Part shown: positions 1 to 8,575 of the stretch, piece by piece
Numbering within the stretch: the first letter of the stretch is position 1
Layout: each line of letters opens with the position of its first letter
The notes under the pieces: generated by a model
The model's database searches: none
What the model saw: only the letters and a program-made list of their open reading frames with translations
Told to the model about the DNA's origin: nothing
Position numbers and translations under genes: made by a program
From: Azospirillum sp. SYSU D00513
GTDB lineage: Bacteria > Pseudomonadota > Alphaproteobacteria > Azospirillales > Azospirillaceae
DNA length: 64,000 nt
Reading direction: 5' to 3'
NCBI RefSeq assembly: GCF_017356015.1
Contig: NZ_JAFIQV010000028.1
Location: 1 to 64,000 of the forward strand

Positions 1-731
1 CCGCGGATGCGCTCCAGCGTCAGGACGCGGCGCGCCGTGCGGTCCCAGTCGATGCGCGGCACCCGGAAGGTCTCGTCGCCCCGGAAGTTCGCGGCCAGCT
101 CGGACGCCGCCGCCGCCTCCATGCGCAGCTCCATCTCCATCCGCGAGGTGCGGGCGAAGATCTCCACCACCTCCAGCAGCCGCAGCCGCTTGACCCTGGG
201 CATCAGGATCTGCGCCCATTCGGCGAGCCACTGGAACAGGCCGATGTCGCGCTCGAAGGCGTATTCGATGCCCGGCCGCAGCACCTTGACCGCGACCTCC
301 TCGCCCTCCGCCGTGACGGCGAAATGCACCTGCGCGATGGAGGCGGCGGCGACCGGCTCCTCGTCGAAGGTGAGGAACAGCTCCGTCAGCGGGCGGCCCA
401 GCTCCTCCTCGATGATGGCGCGGGCCTGGGCGCCGGGGAAGGGCGGCAGATGGTCCTGCAGCTCGGCGAGGTCGGTCGCCATCCGCTCGCCCACGAGGTC
501 GGAGCGGGTGGAGAGCAGCTGGCCCAGCTTGATGTAGGTCGGGCCCAGCTCCGTCAGCGCGCGGGCCAGACGCTGGCCGTCGCGCCCCATCACCTTCTTG
601 TTGGCGACCATGCGCCAGAAGGGCGCGAAGCTCGGCGCCACCAGGGACAGCGAATCGGGCAGGGCGTTGTGCCGCGCCAGCGTGCGGCCGATGCCGACGA
701 GGCGGACGAGGTTCCGGATCGTGCGGATCAC
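1..731 (-). CDS. ubiB: UbiB family protein (ubiquinone biosynthesis), C-terminus beyond window
   Basis: UbiB belongs to the ABC1/ADCK atypical kinase-like family and supports ubiquinone synthesis at the inner membrane. About 243 N-terminal codons are present and the gene runs off the left edge. The family landmarks are visible: KLGQ near residues 69-72, the alanine-rich loop AAASIAQVH near 128-136, and the invariant lysine in VAVKVLRPG near 149. I chose the GTG start (M)IRTIRNLVRL because it lies five bases after the ubiE stop and no ATG precedes the conserved part. The ubiE-ubiB order is the usual alphaproteobacterial operon, so translation is probably coupled. Identity is secure; only the exact start is open. 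Confidence 0.9.
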   Translation of the reverse strand, partial: MIRTIRNLVRLVGIGRTLARHNALPDSLSLVAPSFAPFWRMVANKKVMGRDGQRLARALTELGPTYIKLGQLLSTRSDLVGERMATDLAELQDHLPPFPGAQARAIIEEELGRPLTELFLTFDEEPVAAASIAQVHFAVTAEGEEVAVKVLRPGIEYAFERDIGLFQWLAEWAQILMPRVKRLRLLEVVEIFARTSRMEMELRMEAAAASELAANFRGDETFRVPRIDWDRTARRVLTLERIR

Positions 732-736
732 GGGCG

Positions 737-1513
737 TCAGACCCGCCAGCCGGAATGGATGGCGGCGACCCCGCCCGTCAGGTTGCGCACGCGCACCGCG
801 CCGAAGCCGGCCGCCTCGATCCGCTTGGCGAGCGAGGCCTGGTCGGGGAAGCGGCGGATGCTTTCCGCCAGGTACCGGTAGGAGTCCTCGTCGCCCGCGA
901 CCATGCGGCCCATGCGGGGAAGGATCTGGAAGGAATAGAGGTCGTAGACCTCGCGCAGCACCGGCAGGACCACGTGGCTGAACTCCAGGCAGTAGAACTT
1001 TCCACCCGGCTTCAACACGCGACGGGCCTCGGAAAGCGCGTCGTCGATGCGCGTGACGTTCCGAAGTCCGAACGCAATGGTATAGGCATCCACCGAACGG
1101 GACGCGAGCGGCAGCTTTTCGGCGTCGCCGATGGTCCAGTTCACGCCCGACAGGATGTTGCGGTCGTAGGCGCGGTCGCGCCCGACCCGCACCATCGCCT
1201 CCGTGATGTCGCAGACGATGGCCCGCCCGCCGCCCCGCTCCAGGAAGCGGAAGGCGATGTCGCCGGTGCCCCCGGCCACATCCAGCAGCGTCATGTCGGC
1301 CTTAGGCGCGACGAGCTGCATCAGCGTGTCCTTCCACAGCCGGTGGATGCCGCCGGACATCAGGTCGTTCATCAGGTCGTAGCGGCCCGCCACGCTGTTG
1401 AACACGCCGCGGACCATCCCGGACTTGGCGTCGGGGTCCACGGGACGGAAACCGAACCACTGGCCCTCGAAGCCCGTGGTCTTGTCCTTGTCGGAAGGGG
1501 TGCGTTCGCTCAT
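737..1513 (-). CDS. ubiE: Demethylmenaquinone/2-methoxy-6-polyprenyl-1,4-benzoquinol C-methyltransferase UbiE
   Basis: This SAM-dependent C-methyltransferase acts in ubiquinone (and where present menaquinone) synthesis. The 258-residue product has the normal family length. It shows the family N-terminal segment VFNSVAGRYDLMNDLMS, SAM motif I as LLDVAGGTGDIAFR near residue 75, and the C-terminal NLTGGVAAIHSGWR. It starts with ATG and ends five bases before ubiB, forming an operon. In many alphaproteobacteria ubiE lies back to back with mutM. Here the two are separated by about 5.7 kb of accessory genes. Confidence 0.95.
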   Translation of the reverse strand: MSERTPSDKDKTTGFEGQWFGFRPVDPDAKSGMVRGVFNSVAGRYDLMNDLMSGGIHRLWKDTLMQLVAPKADMTLLDVAGGTGDIAFRFLERGGGRAIVCDITEAMVRVGRDRAYDRNILSGVNWTIGDAEKLPLASRSVDAYTIAFGLRNVTRIDDALSEARRVLKPGGKFYCLEFSHVVLPVLREVYDLYSFQILPRMGRMVAGDEDSYRYLAESIRRFPDQASLAKRIEAAGFGAVRVRNLTGGVAAIHSGWRV

Positions 1514-1651
1514 GGCCCGGAAGATAGCGCGCCGCCCAGGCTTCCGCCAGCGGGGGCGGGCACAACGAGGCCGAATTCAGCCACGCTTTTTCGGTCGATG
1601 CCGCCGGTTCTTCATGCGAGTGTTTGTATGGAACCAACTGGCGGCGGCGCA

Positions 1652-2524
1652 ATGACCTGGCTCCTGTTCATGGACGAATCGGGCCACGATCACAAGAAAA
1701 TGCCCGCCGAGGTCCGAGGCGGCGTGGCGATCCATGCCAGCAAGATCTGGCCTTTCATGCAGGCTTGGCACGGGCTGGAGCAGGAAACCTTCGGTGTTCG
1801 GCTTGCCGACCATAAGACGGAACTCAAAGGCTACAAGCTGCTGGACAAAGACCGATTCAAGTGGTCCGCCCAGGCGGAAGAGCTGCCCGACGAGGAGCGG
1901 CGAAAAGGAGTTCGGCGTTTCTTTGCCTTGTCAGCGGAGAAGAAGTCTCCCGGACGTTCCGATTTCACCGCCTATGGTCAAGCCTGCATCGGCATGGCGG
2001 TTCAGATTTTGCTGCTACTGAAGCGCTTCGATGCCGTCGTCTTTGCCTCCATAATTCCCCGGGGGGTGAAGCCTCCCGCAGACTATGCCTATGATCATTT
2101 CCTACGCAGGGATCATGTTCTTCTGCTGGAGCGCTTTTTCCATTTCCTGTCGGAGAGACGGGATCATGGGCTTCTTGTCATGGACGAAACAGACAAGGCG
2201 CAGGACAGGCGTTTCGTCGATCGCCTGCAAGCCTACTTCACACGAACGCAAACGGGACGTACTCGGACTGAGTGGATCGTTCCCGCACCTTTGTTCGTTT
2301 CGTCGGATATGTCAGTCGGCGTTCAAGCGGCCGACATTGTACTTTACTGCATCAATTGGGGATTTCGTGCGCCGACCTGGAATTTCGATGGAAGCACGAG
2401 GCCAGAAATAGCAGAAAACTTCAGCGGTATTCTCAACGACTTGCAATTCAAGAGACAGGCAAGCCGGAACGGTGAGCCGGTCCCATCCCACGGCATCTTC
2501 TTCCTGCCCGACCCGTTCTACTGA
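1652..2524 (+). CDS. DUF3800 domain protein
   Basis: A 290-residue protein of the DUF3800 family, whose function is unknown. Members often occur in variable or defence-related regions and have been compared with RNase H-like folds. Family landmarks are the N-terminal acidic motif MDESGHD (D8, E9), a central VMDETDKAQD and the C-terminal SVGVQAADIVLY. The start at MTWLLFMDES fits the family best; an in-frame ATG eight codons upstream is possible. Its base composition is visibly more AT-rich than its neighbours. Together with its place inside the split ubiE/mutM neighbourhood, this suggests horizontal acquisition. Confidence 0.8.
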   Translation: MTWLLFMDESGHDHKKMPAEVRGGVAIHASKIWPFMQAWHGLEQETFGVRLADHKTELKGYKLLDKDRFKWSAQAEELPDEERRKGVRRFFALSAEKKSPGRSDFTAYGQACIGMAVQILLLLKRFDAVVFASIIPRGVKPPADYAYDHFLRRDHVLLLERFFHFLSERRDHGLLVMDETDKAQDRRFVDRLQAYFTRTQTGRTRTEWIVPAPLFVSSDMSVGVQAADIVLYCINWGFRAPTWNFDGSTRPEIAENFSGILNDLQFKRQASRNGEPVPSHGIFFLPDPFY

Positions 2525-2556
2525 TCAGGCACAAAATGAAAAAGGAGGTAAAGCCA

Positions 2557-2622
2557 ATGTCACCTCTTCCTGGCCAAAGCCGGAAAGCCGTGCATGGGCC
2601 GAACCTCCAAAAACAAATCTAG
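2557..2622 (+). CDS. Possible 21-codon small ORF behind a perfect Shine-Dalgarno
   Basis: Thirty-two bases after the DUF3800 stop there is an AAGGAGGT sequence eight bases before an ATG. The ORF is MSPLPGQSRKAVHGPNLQKQ plus I, then TAG. This is one of the strongest ribosome-binding sites in the window. The peptide matches nothing I recognise. It may be a true small protein of a DUF3800 operon, or the head of a second gene destroyed by deletion. The following 180 bases up to the LysE gene show no convincing coding. Confidence 0.3.
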   Translation: MSPLPGQSRKAVHGPNLQKQI

Positions 2623-2805
2623 CTTCCCATCCGGGCGCATTCAAGGGCTTCCGAGTTCTGCTGCCGAAAGGGGGCGAAGGATCGCCTTTGCCGTTCAGAG
2701 CGCTCCTGAGGCTTATAGCTTGGCAGCATGGGCGAATGGGAGCAGATTTCCGGGCACGCCAGCCTCCCGACCGTCCGTTGAGAACCGCCCCATGAAGGTC
2801 AGCCC

Positions 2806-3432
2806 ATGACGCTCCAGACCTGGATGATGTTCCTCCCCGCCTGCTTCGCCCTGAACCTCGCCTTCGGGCCGAACAACCTTCTGTCGCTGAACAATGGCGC
2901 GCGGGAGGGGATCGGGCGGGCGGTGCTGGCGGCGCAGGGGCGCACGCTCGCCTTCGCGCTGATGATCCTGCTGACCGCGCTCGGGCTGGGCGCGCTGCTC
3001 GCGGCGTCGGAACTCGCCTTCACCGTCGTGAAATGGGCCGGCGCCGCCTACCTGATCTGGCTTGGCCTGCGCATCCTGCGGGCCGGCGCGCCGGCTGTGG
3101 CGGGGGCCGGGGAACAGCCCCGGCGCAGTCTCCTCGCGCTGGCCCGGCAGGAGTTCCTGGTGGCGTCCGGCAACCCCAAGGCCATCCTGGTCTTCACCGC
3201 CTTCTTCCCGCAGTTCCTCGACCAGGAGCGCTACTGGTCCGGCTTCGCGGCGATGGGGGCGAGCTTCCTGCTGCTCGAGACGGTCGCCATCGCGCTCTAC
3301 GCCGGGCTGGGCGCCAAGCTGGGCGAGCGGCTGCGCGGCGGCGCCATGCTGCGCTGGTTCGACCGGCTGTCCGGCAGCATGATGATCGGCTTCGGCGCGC
3401 TGCTCCTGCTGGCGCGCCGGCCGGCGTCCTGA
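2806..3432 (+). CDS. LysE/RhtB family amino-acid exporter
   Basis: A 208-residue inner-membrane protein of the LysE/RhtB family, which exports amino acids or related metabolites. Typical features are the N-terminal FGPNNLLSLNNGAREG motif, about six hydrophobic segments, and VASGNPKAILVFTAFFPQF in the middle, which corresponds to the family 'NPKAxLFF' signature. The ATG is preceded by AAGG. No dedicated LysG-like regulator is adjacent. The substrate cannot be deduced from sequence. Confidence 0.9.
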   Translation: MTLQTWMMFLPACFALNLAFGPNNLLSLNNGAREGIGRAVLAAQGRTLAFALMILLTALGLGALLAASELAFTVVKWAGAAYLIWLGLRILRAGAPAVAGAGEQPRRSLLALARQEFLVASGNPKAILVFTAFFPQFLDQERYWSGFAAMGASFLLLETVAIALYAGLGAKLGERLRGGAMLRWFDRLSGSMMIGFGALLLLARRPAS

Positions 3433-3454
3433 CGGGCGGCCAACGCCCGCCGGC

Positions 3455-5182
3455 TCACGCCACCGGAGGCAGTTCCCGCGCCTCCCGACCGGCGGCGTCG
3501 GCGGTGGCCGGCACGGGCGGCTGGGGCACGGTCGGGCGGAAGGTGACGGCGAATTCCGTCTCGCCGTCCGCCGAGGAGGCCTCCAGCCGGCCCTTGAGCT
3601 GGGCGACGGTGGAGCGCACCATCCGCATGCCGAAGCCCTTCGTCCCCGCCGGGTCGTAGCCGGCGGGCAGCGTGCCGCGGTTGCGGACCTTCAGCCGGAT
3701 CTCGTTCCCCTCGCGCCCGTCGGAGCGCCGGGCCAGTTCGACCGTGATGGCGGGGGCGGCACCGCCGTGCTTGACGGCGTTGGTCACCAGCTCGTTCGCC
3801 ACCAGGGCCAGCGGCATGGCCTGCTCCGGGCTCAGCCGCACGGCGGCGGCCTCCACCCGGATGGGGCTGTCCTCGGGCAGCATGGAGGCGCGCAGATCGG
3901 CGCACAGCTCCTGGAGCAGGGTGGTGAAATCGACCACCTCCACCCCGTCCGGCGCGTGGAGCCGCCGGTAGGCGAGCGCCATCGAGTTGATGCGCAGCAC
4001 CGTCTGCTCGACCTGCCGGCGCCCTTCCGGGTCCCGGATGCCGCGGGCCTGGAGCGCGGAGAGGGAGCCCAGCGTCTGCAGGCTGTTCATCACGCGGTGG
4101 CTCACCTCGCGCAGCAGCACGTCCTTGTGGCGCAGCGCCTTTTCCAGGTCCGCCGCCATCCCGTTGAAGGACGCGCCCAGCCGGCCCAGCTCCGAGTCGG
4201 GCGCCGTCACGGCGACGCGGGCGGCGAGGTCGCCCCGGCCCAGCCGCTCCGCGGCATCCAGCAGGCCGGACACCGGCTTCAGGATGAAGGCGCGGCCGAC
4301 GACCTGCACCGCCAGCAGGGCCAGCAGCGCCGTCAGCCCGAGGAGGAGGAGGTTGCGCAGCCGCACCTCCTCCATCCCGGCGAAGACCACTTCCACCGGG
4401 ATGCCGACCGCGACCACCAGCCCCTGGGGCGGGTCCTTGAGCGAGGTGTAGCCGAGCAGCCGGGCCACCCCGTCGGCGGTGTTCTCCGCCGTGGAGCGCA
4501 GGGTGCCGCCGCCCTCCGGCGCGGTGAGGAGCTGCGGGTAGCGGACGAGCTTCGTGCCCTCCCGCTCGCGGTTCGGCAGCCGCACGAGGATGGTGGAACC
4601 CTGGTCCACGATCGTGATGGAGCTGCGCGGGGGGAAATGGCCGGTCTTGGCGGCGAGATGCCCGCGCAGCCAGTTCAGCCGCAGGGTGGTGGCGATGACG
4701 CCCACCGGCTTGCCGTCGCGCTCGATGCGCAGGGCGAAGGGCAGGACCGGCTCGCCGGAGGTCTTGCCCACCACATACTCGCCGGTCACGAAAGCGCCGG
4801 ACTCCAGCGCCGCGGCGAAATAGGGGCGGTCGGTGATGTTCACCCGGTCCACGTCGCTGCACCGGCGGTTGCCGTCCAGGTCGTAGACGGAGACGGATGT
4901 CGTGGCCGGGTTGCGGTCCTCCAGCCGGTTCAGATACGCGCGGCAGTCCGGGTCGCGGAAATCCTGCACCGCCGGGGTCGCGACCACCGCGTCGAGTTGG
5001 GCGCGGATACCCTCGACGATGCGGTCGAGTTCGCCGGAGATCAGATGCGCGTAGCGCAGGGACTCCGTCTCGGCCGCCACCTCCCGCTGCCGGCGGTCGT
5101 TCCAGTCGTTGTAGAAGAGCAGCGCGGTTGCCGGCGTGACCGCCAGCAGGACGAGCAGGTAGAGCCGCGCCATCAGGGTCAT
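3455..5182 (-). CDS. Membrane sensor histidine kinase, Cache-like sensor, HAMP, HisKA_2 type
   Basis: The order is an N-terminal membrane segment (MTLMARLYLLVLLAV), a periplasmic sensor of about 220 residues that looks Cache-like (YFAAALESG, FALRIERDGKPVGVIATTL), a second membrane segment (LLLLGLTALLALLAV), a HAMP-type linker, then a HisKA_2/HWE-type phosphoacceptor region with SHRVMNSLQ and an HATPase with LVANELVTNAVKHG. It should autophosphorylate and pass phosphate to a receiver, but no receiver is adjacent. The ATG at 5182 puts the membrane segment at the N-terminus. A GTG 28 codons upstream (5266) is possible. The ligand is unknown. Confidence 0.88.
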   Translation of the reverse strand: MTLMARLYLLVLLAVTPATALLFYNDWNDRRQREVAAETESLRYAHLISGELDRIVEGIRAQLDAVVATPAVQDFRDPDCRAYLNRLEDRNPATTSVSVYDLDGNRRCSDVDRVNITDRPYFAAALESGAFVTGEYVVGKTSGEPVLPFALRIERDGKPVGVIATTLRLNWLRGHLAAKTGHFPPRSSITIVDQGSTILVRLPNREREGTKLVRYPQLLTAPEGGGTLRSTAENTADGVARLLGYTSLKDPPQGLVVAVGIPVEVVFAGMEEVRLRNLLLLGLTALLALLAVQVVGRAFILKPVSGLLDAAERLGRGDLAARVAVTAPDSELGRLGASFNGMAADLEKALRHKDVLLREVSHRVMNSLQTLGSLSALQARGIRDPEGRRQVEQTVLRINSMALAYRRLHAPDGVEVVDFTTLLQELCADLRASMLPEDSPIRVEAAAVRLSPEQAMPLALVANELVTNAVKHGGAAPAITVELARRSDGREGNEIRLKVRNRGTLPAGYDPAGTKGFGMRMVRSTVAQLKGRLEASSADGETEFAVTFRPTVPQPPVPATADAAGREARELPPVA

Positions 5183-5365
5183 GGCGACGTCCGGGTCCGG
5201 GACACGGGGAAAGCGGTCTGGGCGTGGCGCGGGGGCATGGTCGGTGTCGCGGGAAAGTTGGCCCACCCTATCGGGAAGCCCCTTTCCCTGTCCAGTGAGC
5301 GGGTGATGACTGGTCGAAGGCCATACAACCTCCGCGCGCGGATCCAGGGGGAGGGCGGTCCGGGC

Positions 5366-6226
5366 TCAGCCGATCAGCATCACCAGCTTGTGGCCGCCGG
5401 CGGCGGCCGGAGTCAGGGTGACCTGCTCGTACAGGCGGCCGCCCTCCTCCGGGTGGCGGAAGGCGCGCGGCCCGCCCTCCCGTTCCAGCACGCCGTGATC
5501 CTCCCAGAAGCGGGCGAAGGCCGGGCTGGCCTCCCGCAGGCCGCGCACCAGCGCGCGGAACTCCGGGGCGGCGGAGCGGCCGGCCGTGTCGGCGCGGAAT
5601 TCCGCGAGCAGGCGGCGGGCGCGCCCCTCCCAGCCGGGGATGAGGATGCGCGCTCCCGGATCGAGGAAGACGTAGCGCAGCAGGTTCGGCTCCCCGCTCG
5701 CCGGCTCGAAGCCCGCCTCCTCCGCGCCCTCCTTTTCCGTGGGGCCGAGCCAGCCGGCGAAGAGCCGCCCGGCCGGCGCGTTCCAGCCGCGCGCGTTCCA
5801 GAAACGGTCGAGCAGATAGGCCGGCACCGTCATCGCCCGCAGCGCCGCCAGCAGCACGGGCGGCGGCGGCTCGGCGCCGGGGACCGGGCCGTCCGGATCG
5901 CGCCGGCCGGTCAGCTCGAACAGATAGGCGCGCTCCGCCGGCGTCAGGCGCAGCGCGCCGGCCACCCGCGCCAGGGCCTGCGGCGACAGCGATATCCCCC
6001 GCCCCTGTTCCAGCCATGTGTACCAGGTCGGGCTCAGGCCGCAGAGCAGGGCCACCTCCTCCCGCCTCAGTCCCGGCGTGCGGCGCCGCGCCGGGCCGCC
6101 CGCGATGCCGGCCTCGGCGGGCGTCAGCCGCTCCCGGTGCGAGCGCAGGAAGGCGCCCAGGAGCCGCCGCCCGTCGTCGGGGGCGGTGGTGGAGGAGCCG
6201 GGCTTGGGGCGTGGGGGAGCGGGCAT
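5366..6226 (-). CDS. XRE-type HTH regulator with MmyB-like C-terminal domain
   Basis: A 286-residue transcription factor. Residues about 15-85 form an XRE-type helix-turn-helix (GLRREEVALLCGLSPTWYTWLEQGR). The remainder resembles the MmyB-like ligand-binding domain (LLDRFWNARGWNAPAGRLF, LLRYVFLDPGARILIPGWE). The ATG at 6226 starts just before the HTH; a longer reading exists but would run into the divergent promoter region. Regulators of this class are typically divergent from one enzyme gene they control, here the methyltransferase at 6331. That target is an inference. Confidence 0.85.
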   Translation of the reverse strand: MPAPPRPKPGSSTTAPDDGRRLLGAFLRSHRERLTPAEAGIAGGPARRRTPGLRREEVALLCGLSPTWYTWLEQGRGISLSPQALARVAGALRLTPAERAYLFELTGRRDPDGPVPGAEPPPPVLLAALRAMTVPAYLLDRFWNARGWNAPAGRLFAGWLGPTEKEGAEEAGFEPASGEPNLLRYVFLDPGARILIPGWEGRARRLLAEFRADTAGRSAAPEFRALVRGLREASPAFARFWEDHGVLEREGGPRAFRHPEEGGRLYEQVTLTPAAAGGHKLVMLIG

Positions 6227-6330
6227 GGTGGCAGGCTTTATACCAGGATAAACATCCCTCTTGTACCGGTCTAAGCGGCGAGCGAGGCTGCCCGCTTCCA
6301 AGAAGCCTGTCCGAAAGAGGAGACAAGGTC
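6227..6330. promoter_or_regulatory. Divergent promoter region of HTH regulator and methyltransferase
   Basis: The 104 bases between the two divergent starts are AT-richer than the flanking genes. They contain TATAAA (read on the minus strand) and a segment ACCAGGATAAACATCC followed by CTTGTACCGGT that could hold an operator. I see no long perfect palindrome. The methyltransferase has a clear AGAGGAGA ribosome site just before its ATG. Confidence 0.45.
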
Positions 6331-7110
6331 ATGACCGGCAGCCATCACGCGGTCGTCGCGGACCAGTACGGCCCCCGCGCCGGCGACTATGTGTCCAGCG
6401 CGGTCCACGCCGGGGGCGAGGATCTGGACCGCATCGCGGAGATCCTGCGCGCCCGCGCTCCGGCCCGCCTGCTCGATCTCGGCTGCGGCGGCGGCCATGT
6501 CGCCTACCGGGCCGCGCCGCACGCCGGCGAGGTCGTCGCCCTGGACCTGACGGCGGAGATGCTGGAGGCGGTCGCCCGCACGGCCGGGGAACGCGGGCTG
6601 CGCAACATCGCCGTGCGGCAGGGGGCGGCGGAGGCTCTTCCCTTCCCCGACGGCGGTTTCGACGCGGTGGTCAGCCGCTTCAGCGTCCATCACTGGCGCG
6701 ACGCGGAGGCTGGGCTGCGCGAGGCCCGGCGCGTGCTCGCCCCCGGCGGGCTGGCGGTCTTCGCCGACGTGGTGGCCCCGGAAACACCCCTGTTCGACAC
6801 GCATCTCCAGGCGGTGGAGCTGCTGCGCGACCCCTCCCACGTCCGCGACTATGCCGCGTCCGAATGGATGGGGATGCTCGCCCGCGCGGGCTTCACGGTC
6901 ACCGGCGCCACGCGCCGCCGGATGCGCATGGAGTTTGCCTCCTGGACCGCCCGCACCCGCACGCCGCCGGACCATGCGCGGGCCATCCGGTCGCTCCAGG
7001 CGCTGGCGCCGGCCGAGACCCGCGCCCATTTCGCCATCGAGCCGGACGGCAGCTTCACGATCGACGCCATGACCTTCGAGGCGATCCCCGCGGGGACCGG
7101 CGCCGTCTGA
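6331..7110 (+). CDS. Class I SAM-dependent methyltransferase
   Basis: A 259-residue methyltransferase of the UbiE/COQ5-like small-molecule type. It has motif I LLDLGCGGGHVAYR near residue 48, an acidic residue at the end of strand 2 (VVALDLTAEML), motif II FDAVVSRFSVHHW near 112, and a post-motif segment RVLAPGGLAVFADV. Its similarity is to methyltransferases of the biotin or quinone pathways. No pathway genes sit beside it, so the substrate is unknown. The start follows an AGAGGAGA site. It is divergent from an MmyB-type regulator that probably controls it. Confidence 0.88.
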   Translation: MTGSHHAVVADQYGPRAGDYVSSAVHAGGEDLDRIAEILRARAPARLLDLGCGGGHVAYRAAPHAGEVVALDLTAEMLEAVARTAGERGLRNIAVRQGAAEALPFPDGGFDAVVSRFSVHHWRDAEAGLREARRVLAPGGLAVFADVVAPETPLFDTHLQAVELLRDPSHVRDYAASEWMGMLARAGFTVTGATRRRMRMEFASWTARTRTPPDHARAIRSLQALAPAETRAHFAIEPDGSFTIDAMTFEAIPAGTGAV

Positions 7111-7190
7111 TCCGGGCCTGGCGGGAGCCCGGCGGGAAAGGTGCTGCGCGGGGGCTTGCGCGGCCCCTGCCCAGCGCGCACCTTCTCGCC

Positions 7191-8033
7191 ATGCCCGAGC
7201 TTCCCGAAGTCGAAACCGTCTGCCGCGGCCTCGCCCCGCATCTGGAGGGGCGCACCCTCCGGCGGGTCGAGCAGCGCCGCCCCAACCTGCGCTTCCCCTT
7301 TCCCCCGCGCTTTTGCGAGCGGCTGACCGGCCGGCGCGTGGAGGCGGTGCGGCGGCGCGCCAAATACATCCTCATGCACATGGACGACGGCACCGTGCTG
7401 ATCGCCCATCTCGGCATGTCCGGCCGCATGGTGGTGTCGCCAGGACGGCCGGAGAGCTTCGGCGCCCACGACCATGTGGTTCTGGAGACGGAGGAGGGGA
7501 CGGTCGTCACCTTCAACGACGCGCGCCGCTTCGGGCTGATGGACCTGACGACGGAGGACGCGCTGGGCGAGCACCCGCTGCTGCGCTCCATCGGGCCGGA
7601 GCCGCTGGGCAACGAATTCTCCGGGCCGGTGCTGGCCCAGCGGCTGGCCGGCAAGATGACCAGCATCAAGGCGGCGCTGCTCGACCAGACGGTGGTCGCC
7701 GGGCTCGGCAACATCTACGTGTCGGAGGCGCTGTTCCTCAGCCGCCTCAGCCCGACCCGGATCGCCTCCACCGTCAGCGGCGCCAAGGCCGACCGGCTGG
7801 CCTCCGCCATCCGCGCGGTGCTGGCCCGCGCCATCGAGGCCGGCGGCTCCACCCTGCGCGACCACCGGCAGGCCTCGGGCGAGCTGGGCTATTTCCAGCA
7901 CCAGTTCACCGTCTACGACCGCGAGGGGCAGCCCTGTCCCGGCTGCACGTGCGACATGGCGAAGACGGGGGGCATCCGGCGCATCGTGCAGTCCGGCCGT
8001 TCGACTTTCTATTGTCCGCAGCGCCAGCGCTGA
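7191..8033 (+). CDS. mutM: Formamidopyrimidine-DNA glycosylase MutM (Fpg)
   Basis: Bifunctional DNA glycosylase/AP lyase that removes 8-oxoguanine and FaPy lesions. The 280-residue product begins MPELPEVETV, so processing exposes the catalytic Pro2 and Glu3. Further family features are RAKYILMHMDDG, HLGMSGRMV, GLGNIYVSEALF and the C-terminal RIVQSGRSTFYCP. The zinc-finger end is unusual: it reads CPGCTC, then YCPQRQR, so the last cysteine of the common YCPxCQ motif is replaced by arginine. Either an extra cysteine in CPGCTC substitutes or the finger is altered. The start is fixed by the mature N-terminus. Confidence 0.97.
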   Translation: MPELPEVETVCRGLAPHLEGRTLRRVEQRRPNLRFPFPPRFCERLTGRRVEAVRRRAKYILMHMDDGTVLIAHLGMSGRMVVSPGRPESFGAHDHVVLETEEGTVVTFNDARRFGLMDLTTEDALGEHPLLRSIGPEPLGNEFSGPVLAQRLAGKMTSIKAALLDQTVVAGLGNIYVSEALFLSRLSPTRIASTVSGAKADRLASAIRAVLARAIEAGGSTLRDHRQASGELGYFQHQFTVYDREGQPCPGCTCDMAKTGGIRRIVQSGRSTFYCPQRQR

Positions 8034-8046
8034 TAGACTTGCCCGC

Positions 8047-8499
8047 ATGACGGAATTTCCAGTCACGTTCAGGGCAGCCAGGCCCGGCCCGGCCGCCCTC
8101 CTGCTCGCCGGGCTCGCCCTCGCAGGCGCGGGCGTGCCATGGCCGCCGGGTCCCGCGCTGGCCGCCGGGGCGGCCCCGACGGCCGCCGCCGAGGAGGCCT
8201 TCGTCTCCGGGCTGGGCGACGTTCCCGCCATGCCGGGGCTGACCCCGGCCGAATCCGAGCCGCTGGTCTTCGACAAGCCGTCCGGCCGCATCGCCCAGGC
8301 CCTGCTCCAGGGGCCGGTGGAGCGCAGGGCGATCCTGACCTTCTACGGCCGCTCCCTGCCGCAGCTCGGCTGGACGCGGCTGGCCGACACCCAGTACGCC
8401 CGCGAGGGGGAGGAGCTGCGGCTCGAATTCGTGGAGCCGCGCGGCGCGCCGGTGAGACCGGCGCGCACGTTCGTGCGTTTCACCCTCAGCCCGCGCTGA
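8047..8499 (+). CDS. Secreted protein of unknown function
   Basis: A 150-residue protein with a long hydrophobic N-terminus (AALLLAGLALAGAGV) consistent with a signal peptide, ending near ALAAGAAP. The mature part contains DVPAMPGLTPAES, VFDKPSGRIAQALL and FYGRSLPQLGWTRL, followed by a short beta-rich tail. I recall similar small proteins next to mutM and enoyl-CoA hydratase in related Rhodospirillales, but no function is known to me. It starts 13 bases after mutM and is probably co-transcribed with it. Confidence 0.75.
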   Translation: MTEFPVTFRAARPGPAALLLAGLALAGAGVPWPPGPALAAGAAPTAAAEEAFVSGLGDVPAMPGLTPAESEPLVFDKPSGRIAQALLQGPVERRAILTFYGRSLPQLGWTRLADTQYAREGEELRLEFVEPRGAPVRPARTFVRFTLSPR

Positions 8500-8575
8500 A
8501 CCCTCAACCAACGACCAGAACGCGGCACGGCCGTCCCGCAGGGACGCGCCGTCCGTCCGGGAGCGAGACCGAACC

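Noticed and set aside
755..1651. Long plus-strand reading in front of the DUF3800 gene
   Set aside because: It is antisense to ubiE, has no domain sense and is an artefact of high GC; only the part from 1652 is a protein family.
3767..6274. 835-residue plus-strand reading
   Set aside because: Runs antisense to the histidine kinase and the HTH gene, with Gln/Arg/Gly/His-rich composition and no motifs.
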